Assembly (NCBI RefSeq): GCF_005405925.1
Contig: NZ_BJHV01000001.1
Coordinates: forward strand, 6,138,001-6,202,000
Direction: 5' to 3'
Origin: Streptomyces antimycoticus
GTDB taxonomy: Bacteria > Actinomycetota > Actinomycetes > Streptomycetales > Streptomycetaceae
Length of the DNA: 64,000 nt
Shown one piece after another: positions 43,384 through 53,393 of the stretch. The notes beneath the pieces were generated by a model. It was given only the letters and a program-made list of their open reading frames with translations. It did not search any database and had not been told where the DNA came from. Position 1 is the first letter of the stretch. The number at the start of each line of letters is the position of its first letter. The position numbers and the translations under genes were made by a program.

Positions 43384-43451
43384 CGACCCTGAAGACCGGG
43401 CGACCCTGAAGACCGGGCGACCCCGAAGACCGGTCGACCCCGAAGACCGCC
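43384..43451. repeat. Four tandem 17-bp repeats
   Basis: Units CGACCCTGAAGACCGGG (twice) and CGACCCCGAAGACCGG(T/C) (twice) lie between the methyltransferase and the epimerase genes, starting 40 bases after the methyltransferase stop. Confidence 0.85.
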
Positions 43452-43524
43452 GGTGGCCCGCTCGGGCCGCCGTCACGATCCGTCCGCGCCAGGTCGTCGC
43501 GGACCTCTCCGAAAGAGCAGTGAC

Positions 43525-44421
43525 ATGCAGGTATTCATCACCGGAGCGACCGGCTGGATCGGCTCGGCCGTGGTCGACCACATGCTCGACGCCGGGCACG
43601 AGGTCACCGGCCTCGCCCGCTCGGACGCCTCCGCCGCCGCGCTCGAGGCCAAGGGTGCCCGGGTGCTCCGCGGCGACCTCGACGACCTCGACGGCATCCG
43701 CTCGGGCGCCGACGCCGCCGATGCCGTCGTCCACCTCGCCAACAAGCACGACTTCGCCAACCCGGCGGTGAGCAACCGGGCCGAGCGGGGCGCCGTCCAG
43801 ACCATCGGTGAGGCCCTCGCGGGCTCTCACCGGCCGTTCCTTATCGCCGCCGGCCTGGCCTCCCTCACCCCCGGCCGCGTGGCCACGGAGGAGGACCGCT
43901 CCCCGTTCCACGGCATCGATTCGATGCGCGCCGGCGGCGAGAACCTCGCGCTGGAGTTCGTGGAGCAGGGCGTCAACACGGTCGTGGTGCGCTTCGCCCC
44001 CACCGTGCACGGCGATGGGGACCAGGGATTCGTCGCCGGGCTGGTGGCGACGGCCCGCGCCAAGGGCGTCTCGGCCCATATCGAGGACGGGAGCAACCGC
44101 TGGGCGGCGATCCACCGCGGCGACGCCGGGCGCATCGTGCAACTCGCCCTCGACAAGCGGGCCCCGGCCGGCACCATCCTGCACGCCACGGCCGAGACCG
44201 GCATCCCGGCCCGCGACATCGCCGGGGCCATCGGGCGCGGACTGGGCCTGCCCGTCGTCTCCGTCCCGGCCGACGGCGCTGGTGAGCACTTCGGCTGGCT
44301 GAACAAGTTCTTCGGAGCGGACATGGCCGCGAGCAGTGACGCCACCCGCGCGCTGCTCGGCTGGGCACCCGGCGGCCGCACCCTCGCCGAGGACCTCGAC
44401 AGCGGCTGCTACTACCGCTGA
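43525..44421 (+). CDS. NAD(P)-dependent epimerase/dehydratase-like extended SDR
   Basis: A 298-aa protein. The N-terminal TGATGWIGSAVVDHML motif starts at residue ~7. GDLDDLDGIRSGADAADAVVHLAN marks the atypical extended SDR group. The canonical Tyr-x3-Lys is replaced around SPFHGIDSMRAGGE, so it belongs with NmrA-like or reductase-type members of uncertain catalysis. VVRFAPTVHGDGDQGFV and WAAIHRGDAGRIVQLAL resemble quinone- or sugar-linked reductases. ATG 43525 is chosen over the longer ORF at 43453 because MQVFITGATG is the usual N-terminus. Confidence 0.84.
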   Translation: MQVFITGATGWIGSAVVDHMLDAGHEVTGLARSDASAAALEAKGARVLRGDLDDLDGIRSGADAADAVVHLANKHDFANPAVSNRAERGAVQTIGEALAGSHRPFLIAAGLASLTPGRVATEEDRSPFHGIDSMRAGGENLALEFVEQGVNTVVVRFAPTVHGDGDQGFVAGLVATARAKGVSAHIEDGSNRWAAIHRGDAGRIVQLALDKRAPAGTILHATAETGIPARDIAGAIGRGLGLPVVSVPADGAGEHFGWLNKFFGADMAASSDATRALLGWAPGGRTLAEDLDSGCYYR

Positions 44422-44524
44422 CCGAGTGGCGGCGGACGGTGTGGCCGCCGGGTGCCCGGACGGCTCCGGCGGCCGGGAAGCCGTCAGCGCCCGCCGCAGC
44501 CGTCAGTGCTCGCGGGAAGCAGTG

Positions 44525-46045
44525 TCAGTGCTCGCCGAGCCAGATCGGGTTGGTCATCGCCGCCATCGGGCCCGGTACCCCCGACGCCCCGCCGTCCGCG
44601 GGGGCGTGGCGCACCTCGGCGCGCACATACGCCGCGTAGGACGCCGTCGTACGCCATTCGGCCGTGAGCGTCCCGGAGTCGGGGACCGCCGTCCCGTACA
44701 GCTGGCCCTGGTCGGTGATGAACCGCACCGAGCAGCCCGGGCCCACGCCGGAGACCTTCAGCCGGAGCGTCACCACCTCCGCGCCGCCGACCTTCAGGCG
44801 CTCGCCGATCCCGGCGTGCTGACCGCGCCCGCCGACCGCCTCGAAGGTGAGGTCGATCTTCGAGGACTCGGCGATCCAGCTCCGGCCGGCCCGGATGCCC
44901 TCCTGGAGGGCGGTGCGGGACAGGTCGTCGGCGAGCACCACCGTCTGCGGCAGGCCCACGACCTGGGGCTCGCGGTGGGCGTCGCTATGGCCGACGGCGG
45001 GCAGCCAGCGGCCCTGGCCCCGGGAGGCGGCGACCAGGGTGTTGTCCCACTCGGAGATCGTGACCTCGTCGTCCGGGGTGAAGTCCGCGTTCCACACCTC
45101 GACCGCGTCGGCCTCGTTGAAGCCGAACTTCCAGTTGCAGCCGACACAGGTGCCATGCGGATGGGCCGGGATCACCAGGCCGCCGGCCTGGCGGACCTTG
45201 CGGGCGAACTGGCCGAAGCGGTTGTCCCGGGCGCGGTAGCGCCAGTCGATGAAGATGCCCGGGTCGGTGCCGAGGGCGACCACATGGCCGTTGCGCGTGG
45301 TGATCTCCTCACCGGTGAGGATCAGCAGGTCATCGCCCCACAGACCCTCGAACGCGGCATGCGCCGAGGTGGTGTTGTGCTCGGTGGTGGTGATGAAGTC
45401 CAGCCCCGCGGCACGGGCGGCGGCGACCAGCTCGGCCGGGGTGCGCTTGCCGTCGGAGTGCACGGTGTGCAGATGCGAGTCGCCGCGGTACCAGGCGCGG
45501 CCCCGGCCCTTCGCCCGCTGCGGCGGATAAACCGGCGTGCGGGGGGTGCCGGGCGCGCCGTACCGCAGCGTGACGGTGACCGTGTAGTCCAGGCCCTGGG
45601 GGGCGACCGTGTACGGCCCCAGCACGACATGCCAGGTGCCCGCCTTCACCGGCCCCGCCAGATAGCCGGGCGTCGCCTCCTCGGCGCTGATGGCGAACTC
45701 CGTACGGGCCCCGCCGGACCAGCCGCGGAAGCCGCGCCCGCCCAGCTCCGTGCCGCGCTCGTCGAAGATGCCGATGTCGCAGGCGTTCCCCTGCGTGCCG
45801 GCCGGGACGGTCGGCTTGTCGTAGGTGTACGACACGGCGATCTCGCGCACCCCGCGCGGCACCTCGACGGGCACGTAGACGAAGTCCGGCGCGCCGGTGG
45901 GCAGATGGCCGCTGAGGGTCTTCGTCTGCTCAGGGTCGTCGGCCGGGCCTGCCGCGTCCGCCTGGGTGAAGGTCATGGGATCGAGTGTCAGCACACCCGC
46001 CGCGCCCGCAAGCGCGGAGAGCCGGAGTACATCGCGTCGCTGCAT
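44525..46045 (-). CDS. Tat-exported CehA/McbA-type PHP metallohydrolase
   Basis: A 506-aa protein. The Tat signal is MQRRDVLRLSALAGAAGVL, followed by a beta-sandwich domain (~45-195). The PHP domain is marked by GDSHLHTVHSDGKRTPAEL, FITTTEHNT, ILTGEEITTRNGHVVALG, VIPAHPHG, and a distal GHSDAHRE. CehA/McbA members hydrolyse carbamate or other esters, or phosphodiesters; several are exported. ATG 46045 has GGGGGG 6 bases upstream; the ORF extends to 46258 without sensible coding. Diverges from fbiC across 324 bases that hold a TGTGGATAA (46127-46135) and the fbiC promoter, nothing else recognisable. Confidence 0.85.
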   Translation of the reverse strand: MQRRDVLRLSALAGAAGVLTLDPMTFTQADAAGPADDPEQTKTLSGHLPTGAPDFVYVPVEVPRGVREIAVSYTYDKPTVPAGTQGNACDIGIFDERGTELGGRGFRGWSGGARTEFAISAEEATPGYLAGPVKAGTWHVVLGPYTVAPQGLDYTVTVTLRYGAPGTPRTPVYPPQRAKGRGRAWYRGDSHLHTVHSDGKRTPAELVAAARAAGLDFITTTEHNTTSAHAAFEGLWGDDLLILTGEEITTRNGHVVALGTDPGIFIDWRYRARDNRFGQFARKVRQAGGLVIPAHPHGTCVGCNWKFGFNEADAVEVWNADFTPDDEVTISEWDNTLVAASRGQGRWLPAVGHSDAHREPQVVGLPQTVVLADDLSRTALQEGIRAGRSWIAESSKIDLTFEAVGGRGQHAGIGERLKVGGAEVVTLRLKVSGVGPGCSVRFITDQGQLYGTAVPDSGTLTAEWRTTASYAAYVRAEVRHAPADGGASGVPGPMAAMTNPIWLGEH

Positions 46046-46357
46046 GAGAGACCCCCCAGAGTCGAGAGTGCCGTCCGACACCCGCGTGACACCGTTGTAC
46101 GCGTGGGTGACACGCGCGGAAAGCCCTGTGGATAACTCCATGGCGACGAGGGAACGTACATCCCTCGCGCCCGTCCCGCCCCTCGCGCGCCGCGGCCCCC
46201 GCCGCGCCAAGTCCCGTCCGGGCAGCGGACGTCGGCACCCGCCGCGTGTAGCCCGCACGTTTCACGGTGTCCTATTCCCGCCCACGGCCCGCGGCAGCCG
46301 TGATCAGACCCACAAAACCGCAGGCCCGGCCCGTCTGGCGGTGTCACACACCGCTCG

Positions 46358-46363
46358 TATGCT
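46358..46363 (+). promoter_or_regulatory. Probable -10 of a leaderless fbiC transcript
   Basis: TATGCT ends 6 bases before ATG 46370. GGAGG touches the ATG, too close to act as a ribosome site, so translation from a leaderless mRNA is likely. Confidence 0.5.
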
Positions 46364-46369
46364 CGGAGG

Positions 46370-48982
46370 ATGACCACGAGCGCGCAGGGAAACGAACCGG
46401 CTGGCCCGACTGGCTCCGCCGCCCCCACAGCCAACGCGATGCGCCGTGCGCTCAAGCGCGCCCGCGACGGCGTGGCGCTGGACACCGCCGAGGCGGCGGT
46501 GCTGCTCCAGGCGAGCGGTGACGATCTGAAGGATCTGATGGCCTCCGCCGCCAAGGTCCGCGACGCGGGCCTGGAGGCGGCCGGCCGCCCCGGGGTCATC
46601 ACCTACTCGCGCAGCGTCTTCATCCCGCTCACCCGGCTGTGCCGGGACAAGTGTCACTACTGCACCTTCGCGACCGTGCCCGGCAAGCTGCGCCGCGCGG
46701 GCCACGGGATGTTCATGTCGCCCGACGAGGTCCTGGCCATCGCCCGCCGGGGCGCCGAAATGGGCTGCAAGGAAGCGCTGATCACCCTCGGCGACCGCCC
46801 CGAGGACCGCTGGCCCGAGGCGCGTGCATGGCTCGAGGCCGAGGGGTACGACGACACCATCGCGTATGTACGCGCCATGGCGATCCGCATCCTGGAGGAG
46901 ACCGGCCTCCTGCCCCACCTCAACCCCGGCGCGATGACCTGGACCGACTTCCAGCGGCTCAAGCCGGTCGCCCCCTCCATGGGCATGATGCTGGAGACCA
47001 CCGCCGAGCGGCTGTGGAGCGAGCCCGGCGGCCCCCACTACGGCTCGCCCGACAAGGAACCGGCGGTGCGGCTGCGCGTTCTGGAGGACGCCGGGCGCAG
47101 CTCCGTCCCGTTCACCAGCGGGCTGCTGATCGGGATCGGCGAGACACCGCAGGAGCGGGCGGAGTCGCTGTTCGCGCTGCGCCGCGTCTCCCGCTCGTAC
47201 CACGGCATCCAGGAAGTCATCATCCAGAACTTCCGCGCCAAACCGGACACCGCGATGCGGGGGATGCCGGACGCGGAGCTGGACGACCTGGTGGCGACCG
47301 TCGCCGTCGCGCGACACATCCTGGGCCCGTCCGCCTGCATCCAGGCCCCGCCCAACCTGGTCGACGCGGAGTACGAGCAGCTCATCGGCGCCGGTATCGA
47401 CGACTGGGGTGGCGTCTCCCCGCTCACCCCGGACCACGTCAACCCCGAGCGCCCCTGGCCCCAGGTGGACGAGCTGGCCGAGCGCTCCGCCGCCGCCAGC
47501 TTCAGCCTGCGCGAACGGCTCGCGGTCTACCCCGAGTACATCCAGCGCGGCGAGCCCTGGCTGGACCCCCGGCTGCTGCCGCATGTGACCGCCCTCGCCG
47601 ACCCCGCGACCGGCCTGGCCCGCGAGGACGCGACCCCCACCGGGCTGCCCTGGCAGGAGCCGGACGAGGCGTTCAGCGCCTCCGGCCGCACCGATCTGCA
47701 CCACACCATCGACACCGAGGGCCGCACCGGTGACCGCCGTAAGGACTTCGACGAGGTCTATGGCGACTGGGAGGCGCTGCGCGAGGCCGCGGCCCCCGGG
47801 ATGGTCCCCTCCCGCATCGACGGCGACGTCAAGGCCGCGCTCGCCCAGGCCGCCGACGATCCGACCAAGCTGACCGACCCCGAGGCGCTGGCCCTGTTCC
47901 ACGCCGACGGCCCGGCGCTCGACGCCCTGTGCCGCATCGCCGACGATCTGCGCCGGGCGGCGGTCGGCGACGACGTCACCTACATCGTCACCCGGAACAT
48001 CAACTTCACCAATGTCTGCTACACCGGCTGCCGCTTCTGCGCCTTCGCCCAGCGCCGTACGGACGCCGACGCCTACACCCTCTCCCTGGACCAGGTCGCC
48101 GACCGCGCCCAGCAGGCGTGGGACGTGGGCGCGGTGGAGGTCTGCATGCAGGGCGGCATCCATCCCGACCTGCCCGGCACCGCGTACTTCGACATCGCCC
48201 GCGCCGTCAAGGAGCGCGTGCCCGGGATGCATGTCCACGCCTTCTCCCCGATGGAGGTCGTCAACGGGGCGACCCGCACCGGGATGTCCATCCGCGAATG
48301 GCTGACGGCGGCGCGCGAGGCGGGCCTGGACACCATCCCCGGCACGGCGGCCGAGATCCTGGACGACGAGGTGCGCTGGGTCCTCACCAAGGGCAAGCTG
48401 CCGACGGCCACCTGGGTCGAGGTCGTCAAGACGGCGCATGAGCTGGGCGTCCGGTCCTCGTCCACGATGATGTACGGCCATGTGGACCAGCCCCGCCACT
48501 GGCTGGCCCATCTGCGGCTGCTCGCCGAGATCCAGCAGGAGACGGGCGGTTTCACCGAATTCGTCACTCTCCCCTTCATCCACACCAACGCCCCCGTCTA
48601 CCTCGCCGGTATCGCCCGCCCCGGCCCCACCAGCCGCGACAACCGCGCCGTCACGGCCATGGCGCGGATCCTGCTCCACCCCCATATCCCCAACATCCAG
48701 ACGAGCTGGGTGAAGCTGGGCGCGGAGGGCGCCGCCGAGATGCTCCGCTCCGGCGCCAACGACCTGGGCGGCACCCTTATGGAGGAGACCATCTCCCGCA
48801 TGGCGGGCTCCTCCTACGGCTCCTACCGCTCCGTCCAGGACCTGGTGGCCATCGCCGAGCTGACCGGACGCCCCGCCCGGCCCCGCACCACCACCTACGG
48901 TCCCGTCCCCGAGGAGCGCCAGGCGGCGGCCCTCGCCTCGGACGGCCATCTGCCGGAGCTGCTCCCGGTGCTGGGGGACTGA
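46370..48982 (+). CDS. fbiC: FO synthase FbiC (fused CofG/CofH radical SAM enzyme)
   Basis: An 870-aa bifunctional enzyme making FO (7,8-didemethyl-8-hydroxy-5-deazariboflavin), the chromophore of coenzyme F420, from a tyrosine and a ribityl-uracil precursor. Two radical SAM halves are evident: the CofG-like half with CRDKCHYC (C91, C95, C98) and the CofH-like half with CYTGCRFC (C550, C554, C557). [17 protein letters not shown] and [17 protein letters not shown] are typical of each. The fusion is standard in actinobacteria. It supplies the cofactor that the Ddn-like and LLM enzymes in this window probably use. No CTGAC dyad is at its start, so it is not part of that regulon. Confidence 0.96.
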   Translation: MTTSAQGNEPAGPTGSAAPTANAMRRALKRARDGVALDTAEAAVLLQASGDDLKDLMASAAKVRDAGLEAAGRPGVITYSRSVFIPLTRLCRDKCHYCTFATVPGKLRRAGHGMFMSPDEVLAIARRGAEMGCKEALITLGDRPEDRWPEARAWLEAEGYDDTIAYVRAMAIRILEETGLLPHLNPGAMTWTDFQRLKPVAPSMGMMLETTAERLWSEPGGPHYGSPDKEPAVRLRVLEDAGRSSVPFTSGLLIGIGETPQERAESLFALRRVSRSYHGIQEVIIQNFRAKPDTAMRGMPDAELDDLVATVAVARHILGPSACIQAPPNLVDAEYEQLIGAGIDDWGGVSPLTPDHVNPERPWPQVDELAERSAAASFSLRERLAVYPEYIQRGEPWLDPRLLPHVTALADPATGLAREDATPTGLPWQEPDEAFSASGRTDLHHTIDTEGRTGDRRKDFDEVYGDWEALREAAAPGMVPSRIDGDVKAALAQAADDPTKLTDPEALALFHADGPALDALCRIADDLRRAAVGDDVTYIVTRNINFTNVCYTGCRFCAFAQRRTDADAYTLSLDQVADRAQQAWDVGAVEVCMQGGIHPDLPGTAYFDIARAVKERVPGMHVHAFSPMEVVNGATRTGMSIREWLTAAREAGLDTIPGTAAEILDDEVRWVLTKGKLPTATWVEVVKTAHELGVRSSSTMMYGHVDQPRHWLAHLRLLAEIQQETGGFTEFVTLPFIHTNAPVYLAGIARPGPTSRDNRAVTAMARILLHPHIPNIQTSWVKLGAEGAAEMLRSGANDLGGTLMEETISRMAGSSYGSYRSVQDLVAIAELTGRPARPRTTTYGPVPEERQAAALASDGHLPELLPVLGD

Positions 48983-49072
48983 GCCCGGCGCACGGCCGGA
49001 CTGAGCCAGGCTCAGGGTTCGCGGGCGCGCCGCGCGGATACGCTGCCATGGGAAGCGGGGGAAGGGGCACCC

Positions 49073-52000
49073 ATGGCAGCGCAGCGTCCGACGATTCGGG
49101 AGCTGATCCGGCAGCGGCGCCGGTTCGTGGGGCGGCGGCAGGAGCTGGCCGCGTTCCGGGAGAACTTCGCGGTGCCGCCCGAGGACGCCGCGCACCACTT
49201 CCTGTTCCATGTGCGCGGCGACGCCGGGGTGGGCAAGACGACGCTGCTGCGGCAGTTGGAGAACACCGCGCGGGAACACCGGGCGCTCACCGCCTCCGTG
49301 GACGAGTCGGTGAACAGCGTCCCCGAGGTGATGGCGGCCATCAGCGCCCAGTTCGCCCACCAGGGCCACCCGCTGAAGTCCTTCGACAAGCTGCTGGCCA
49401 CCTACCGGCAGCGGCGCCACGAGGCCGATTCGGCGGCGCAGCAGCCCGCGCCGCAGCCTTCGGAGGAGGCGGCGGGCGAGCCCCGGCCGTCGGCGTCCAG
49501 CGCGTTCGCCGCCCGGGCGGGGCTGATCGGGCTCGGCATGGTGCCGGGCGTCGGGGCGTTGGCCGGGGCGGCGGAACCGGACCGGGTCGCCCAGGCCGCC
49601 GACCGCGCGCGGGCCAAGCTCAGCGCCCGCCTCCGCAGCCATGACGACGTGGACCTGGTGATGTCGCCGCTGGACGCCCTCACCCCCGCGTTCCTGAAGG
49701 ACGTGGGCGAGGTGGCCGCGTCCGTGCCCTGGATGGCGTGGTTCTTCGACACCTATGAGCGCACCGGTCCGCTGCTCGACCTGTGGCTGCGCGATGTGAT
49801 GTTCGAGGGCCGCTACGGCTCGCTCCCGGCCAACGCCGTGGTGACGCTGGCCGGACAGGGCACGCTCGCCCCGCGCTGCTGGGCCGACTACGCCGACCTC
49901 GTCGCCGACCTCCCCCTCGTCCCCTTCACCGAGACGGAGGCCCGGCAGCTCCTGACCGCCAAGGGCGTGGTCGACGAGCAGGTGGTCGAGGTCGTCCTGA
50001 GGCTCACCGGAGGGCTGCCCGTGCTGGTGTCCATGCTGGCCGAGGCCCGGCCCACCACCCCCGAGGCCGTGGGCGACCCCTCCGGCACCGCCGTCGAGCG
50101 CTTCCTGAAGTGGGTGAGCGACGAGACCCACCGCTCGGCCGCCCTGGCCGCGGCCCTGCCCCGGAGCCTGGACGAGGACGTCTTCGCGGCCGCGGTGGAG
50201 GACGAGGCGGCCGACCTCTACGGCTGGCTGCGCTCGCTCCCGTTCGTGGCGGACGGCTCCGGCCGCTGCGGCTACCACCAGGTCGTCCGTACGGCCATGT
50301 TGCGGCTCCAGCGGAACCAGTCCCCGCAGGCGTGGCGCGCCCGTCACCTCCGGCTGGCCGAGGCGTTCGCGCGCTGGCAGCGGCAGATCGAGGAGACGCT
50401 GGAGGGCGACGAGAAGTGGGAGCACGAGCGGTGGCTGGACTATCGGCTCGAGGAGGCTTACCACCGGCTGTGCGCGACTCCGGAGGAAGCCCTGCGCGAG
50501 GAGCTGCGCGCGTATGTGTGCGCGTATATCGACTACACATCGCCGTCGTGGGACCACCGCTGGAGGCGGACGCTCGTGGAGGCGGGCCGGGATTCCGGCA
50601 GCGGGTCGGTGGTGGCCTGGGGTGACCGGCTTCTCGCGGAGTCCACGAGGAGCGACCTGGTCGACAATGTGACGCGGCTGCTGGATGAGGTCGGGGCGGA
50701 CGAGCGGGCCATGTCCATGGCGCTCGGGCTCCGCGGCATGGTCCGCGCGGACATGAACGAGCTGGAAGGGGCTCTGGCGGACGCGGAGCGAGCGCTGGAG
50801 CTGGACGCCGACTGTGTGCGTGCTCTTGCCGCCCGGGGGAGTGTGCACCTCGACAGGGACCTTTACGAGCAGGCGCTGGAGAGCTTCGACCGCGCCGTGA
50901 CACTGGATCCCGACTTCCCCTGGCCGCTCGCCCGGCGCGGCGAGACGTATCGCCTTCTCGGACGGTACGAGGAAAGCCTGGCGGACCTCGATCGCTCCTT
51001 CGACCTGCACGAGAGCGCATGGACCGTGGGGACCCGCGCTCAGGTCCACCACGCCATGGAGGACTACGAGAAAGCGCTGGCGGATTTCGGGCGGGCGGTG
51101 GAGATCACTCCCGAATGGTCCTGGATCTACGCGGAGCGGGCCAGGACCTACCGCTTTCTGGGGCGGCACGAGGAGGCGCTCGCGGACTGTGACCGGGCCC
51201 TCGAACTCGGTGCCGACTACGCCGCGTTCGGGCGCGTCCACGCCCTCCGCAACCTGGAGCGTTATGAGGAGGCGATCGAGGCGGCCGACCGGTGCCTGGC
51301 GTCCCACCCCGAGGACCAGGCCGTGCTCGCCGAGCGTGGCGAGGCATACCGGATGATGGACCGCTTCCAGGAGGCGCTCGCGGACTTCGGCCGGGCCATC
51401 GAGATCGAGCCGTCGTATGTGTTCGCGCTGGTCTGTCGAGGGCAGACGCATGAGCACATCGGTCTGCTCGGCGAAGCCCTGGCGGAATTCGATGCCGCCG
51501 CCTCCGCCTCTCCCGACAACGCGTGGGCGCTCGCGAACCGGGGTGCCCTGCGGCTGCGCCTGGGCGACGGCGAGGCCGCCCTCGCCGATCTGGACCGGGC
51601 GCTCGGGCTCCGCCCCGACAGCCTGCTCGCGCTGGAGGCCAGGGCCAGGTGCCACCGCCTGGCGGGCCGGTACGCCGAGGCCGCCACGGACATCGAACGG
51701 GCGGCGGCGCTGGACGGCCAGGACCTCGACATCGCCTTCGAGCACGCGATGCTGGTGAGCCGCACGGCCGGTCTCATCGAGGCGCGCGGGTTGTGGACCG
51801 CCTTCGAAGCGCTCCTGGAGGAGCACGACAGCCAATGGGACGCACAGGCCCGGGCCGCCGCCCCGATCATCAGCAGGGCCGCCCTCGGGGACGGGGCCGG
51901 GGCGGCGCGTCTCGTGGCGGAGCTGCCCGCCACCCGGCCGTACTGGCAGATCGTCGACATCGCCATCCGCTCCCTGGACGAGCTCGCCCGGATACCCGGG

Positions 52001-52087
52001 GCGGATCCCGCCCTGCTCGCCACCCTCCGCGCCCCGCTCGCCGAGCTTCGCGCGGCCCTGGAACCCGGCCCGGCGGCGCTCGGATAA
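49073..52087 (+). CDS. STAND-like P-loop NTPase with C-terminal TPR array
   Basis: A 1004-aa cytoplasmic protein. VGRRQELAAFRENF leads into a P-loop GDAGVGKTT (K55). A predicted Walker B/sensor region follows around ASVPWMAWFFDTYERTG and VTLAGQGTL, then a winged-helix-like segment. From ~545 to ~960 there are some ten tetratricopeptide units of the form ADxxRALELDPxxxxALAxRG. STAND proteins with TPRs serve as molecular switches in regulation, secondary metabolism or phage defence; no effector domain is recognisable here. GGGGAAGGGG precedes ATG 49073. The ADP-ribosylglycohydrolase gene follows after 182 bases. Confidence 0.82.
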   Translation: MAAQRPTIRELIRQRRRFVGRRQELAAFRENFAVPPEDAAHHFLFHVRGDAGVGKTTLLRQLENTAREHRALTASVDESVNSVPEVMAAISAQFAHQGHPLKSFDKLLATYRQRRHEADSAAQQPAPQPSEEAAGEPRPSASSAFAARAGLIGLGMVPGVGALAGAAEPDRVAQAADRARAKLSARLRSHDDVDLVMSPLDALTPAFLKDVGEVAASVPWMAWFFDTYERTGPLLDLWLRDVMFEGRYGSLPANAVVTLAGQGTLAPRCWADYADLVADLPLVPFTETEARQLLTAKGVVDEQVVEVVLRLTGGLPVLVSMLAEARPTTPEAVGDPSGTAVERFLKWVSDETHRSAALAAALPRSLDEDVFAAAVEDEAADLYGWLRSLPFVADGSGRCGYHQVVRTAMLRLQRNQSPQAWRARHLRLAEAFARWQRQIEETLEGDEKWEHERWLDYRLEEAYHRLCATPEEALREELRAYVCAYIDYTSPSWDHRWRRTLVEAGRDSGSGSVVAWGDRLLAESTRSDLVDNVTRLLDEVGADERAMSMALGLRGMVRADMNELEGALADAERALELDADCVRALAARGSVHLDRDLYEQALESFDRAVTLDPDFPWPLARRGETYRLLGRYEESLADLDRSFDLHESAWTVGTRAQVHHAMEDYEKALADFGRAVEITPEWSWIYAERARTYRFLGRHEEALADCDRALELGADYAAFGRVHALRNLERYEEAIEAADRCLASHPEDQAVLAERGEAYRMMDRFQEALADFGRAIEIEPSYVFALVCRGQTHEHIGLLGEALAEFDAAASASPDNAWALANRGALRLRLGDGEAALADLDRALGLRPDSLLALEARARCHRLAGRYAEAATDIERAAALDGQDLDIAFEHAMLVSRTAGLIEARGLWTAFEALLEEHDSQWDAQARAAAPIISRAALGDGAGAARLVAELPATRPYWQIVDIAIRSLDELARIPGADPALLATLRAPLAELRAALEPGPAALG

Positions 52088-52269
52088 GAGCCCGGAACGC
52101 ATACGACATTCGGTGAGGGAATTCGCATTTTCGGAATGCGTCCATCCGTCGTCTTCCCGGTGATGACGCCTTCACAATCCTCGGCGGCCAAGAGGCGATC
52201 ATTCGGTGTCCATTACAGTTCAAAGACAGTCCAGGGCCATTCACGCAGCGAAGAAAAGAGGCATAGGTC

Positions 52270-53393
52270 GTGACCGCAACCGCCAGCGCAGCGACCGGCG
52301 TATGGGGCCGCGCCGAACAGCAGGACTTCCGCAGCCGGGTGCGCGGCTGTCTGCTCGGCGGGGCCATCGGGGACGCGCTGGGGGCGGCCGTCGAGTTCGC
52401 CTCGCTGGACGAGATCAGGGCGGCGCACGGAGCCGAGGGCGTGACGGACTTCCTGCCCGCCTATGGCGGCCGCGGACGGGTCACCGACGACACCCAGATG
52501 ACCCTGTTCACGGTGGACGGGCTGATACGGGCGCAGGTGCGCCGCGACACGGGCGCCTGGCATCCGCCCACCGACATCCACTCCGCACACCGCCGCTGGT
52601 ACTCCACCCAGCGCGACTGGGGCCCCGATGAGCGCCGTAAGGACGCCGGCTGGCTGGCCCGGGAGGAGTGGCTGTACGCCCAGCGCTCCCCGGGCCGGGC
52701 CTGTATCACCGCGCTCGCCGACGAGACCATGGGCACCCTGGAGGCGCCCAAGAACCCCGACTCCAAGGGATGCGGCGCCGTGATGCGCTCCGCCCCCTTC
52801 GGACTGCTGGTGGGCTGGGAGCCGCAGCTGGTCTTCCAGTTGGCCATCGAGTGCGCGGCCCAGACCCACGGCCACCCCACCGGCTATCTCGCGGCCGGTG
52901 CCTTCGCCCTCATCGTGCATGGCCTCGCGCGCGGCGAGGCGCTGGACGGAGCCGTCCAGCGCGCCCTCGCCCATCTGGCCACCCGCCCCGGCCACGAGGA
53001 GACCACCAACGCGCTGCGGTACGCGCTCGGCGCCGTACGGCAGGGCCTGCCGACCCCGAGCGCGTCGCATCCCTGGGCCAGGGCTGGACCGGTGAGGAGG
53101 CCCTGGCGATGGGCCTGTACTGCGCGCTGGTCGCCGAGGACGTCCGCCATGGGCTGCTGCTCGCGGTCAACCACGGCGGGGACAGCGACTCCACGGCGGC
53201 CATCTGCGGCAATCTGCTGGGCGCGCTGCACGGCGAGACGGCGCTGCCGCCCGCCTGGCTGGCGGAGGTCGAGGGGCGCGGCACGATCCTGGAGCTGGCC
53301 GACGACTTCGCCATGGAGATGACCCAGGGTCCCGCGCTCCACGGCCCGGGCAGCTCCTCCCCGGCCTGGCTCACCCGCTACCCGCGCGCGTAG
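52270..53393 (+). CDS. ADP-ribosylglycohydrolase (DraG-type), apparent frameshift near 53058
   Basis: Removes ADP-ribose from proteins or small molecules. The two-Mg site residues are visible: GGAIGDALGAAVEF, TDDTQM and, in the second frame, GDSDSTAAICGN. Reading restored, the protein is about 374 aa. The first frame (from GTG 52270) runs to GLPTP; the second picks up ERVASLGQGWTG if one G is added in ACCCCGAG (53053-53060), the same context as the aldehyde dehydrogenase lesion. The 3' end overlaps the convergent mannosyltransferase gene by 16 bases. Expected to reverse a mono-ADP-ribosyl mark. Confidence 0.85.

Noticed and set aside
46304..52102. A 1932-aa ORF on the minus strand across fbiC and the P-loop/TPR gene
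   Set aside because: The sequence is Gly/Arg/Gln/His-rich shadow coding opposite two strongly conserved genes; no domain is recognisable.
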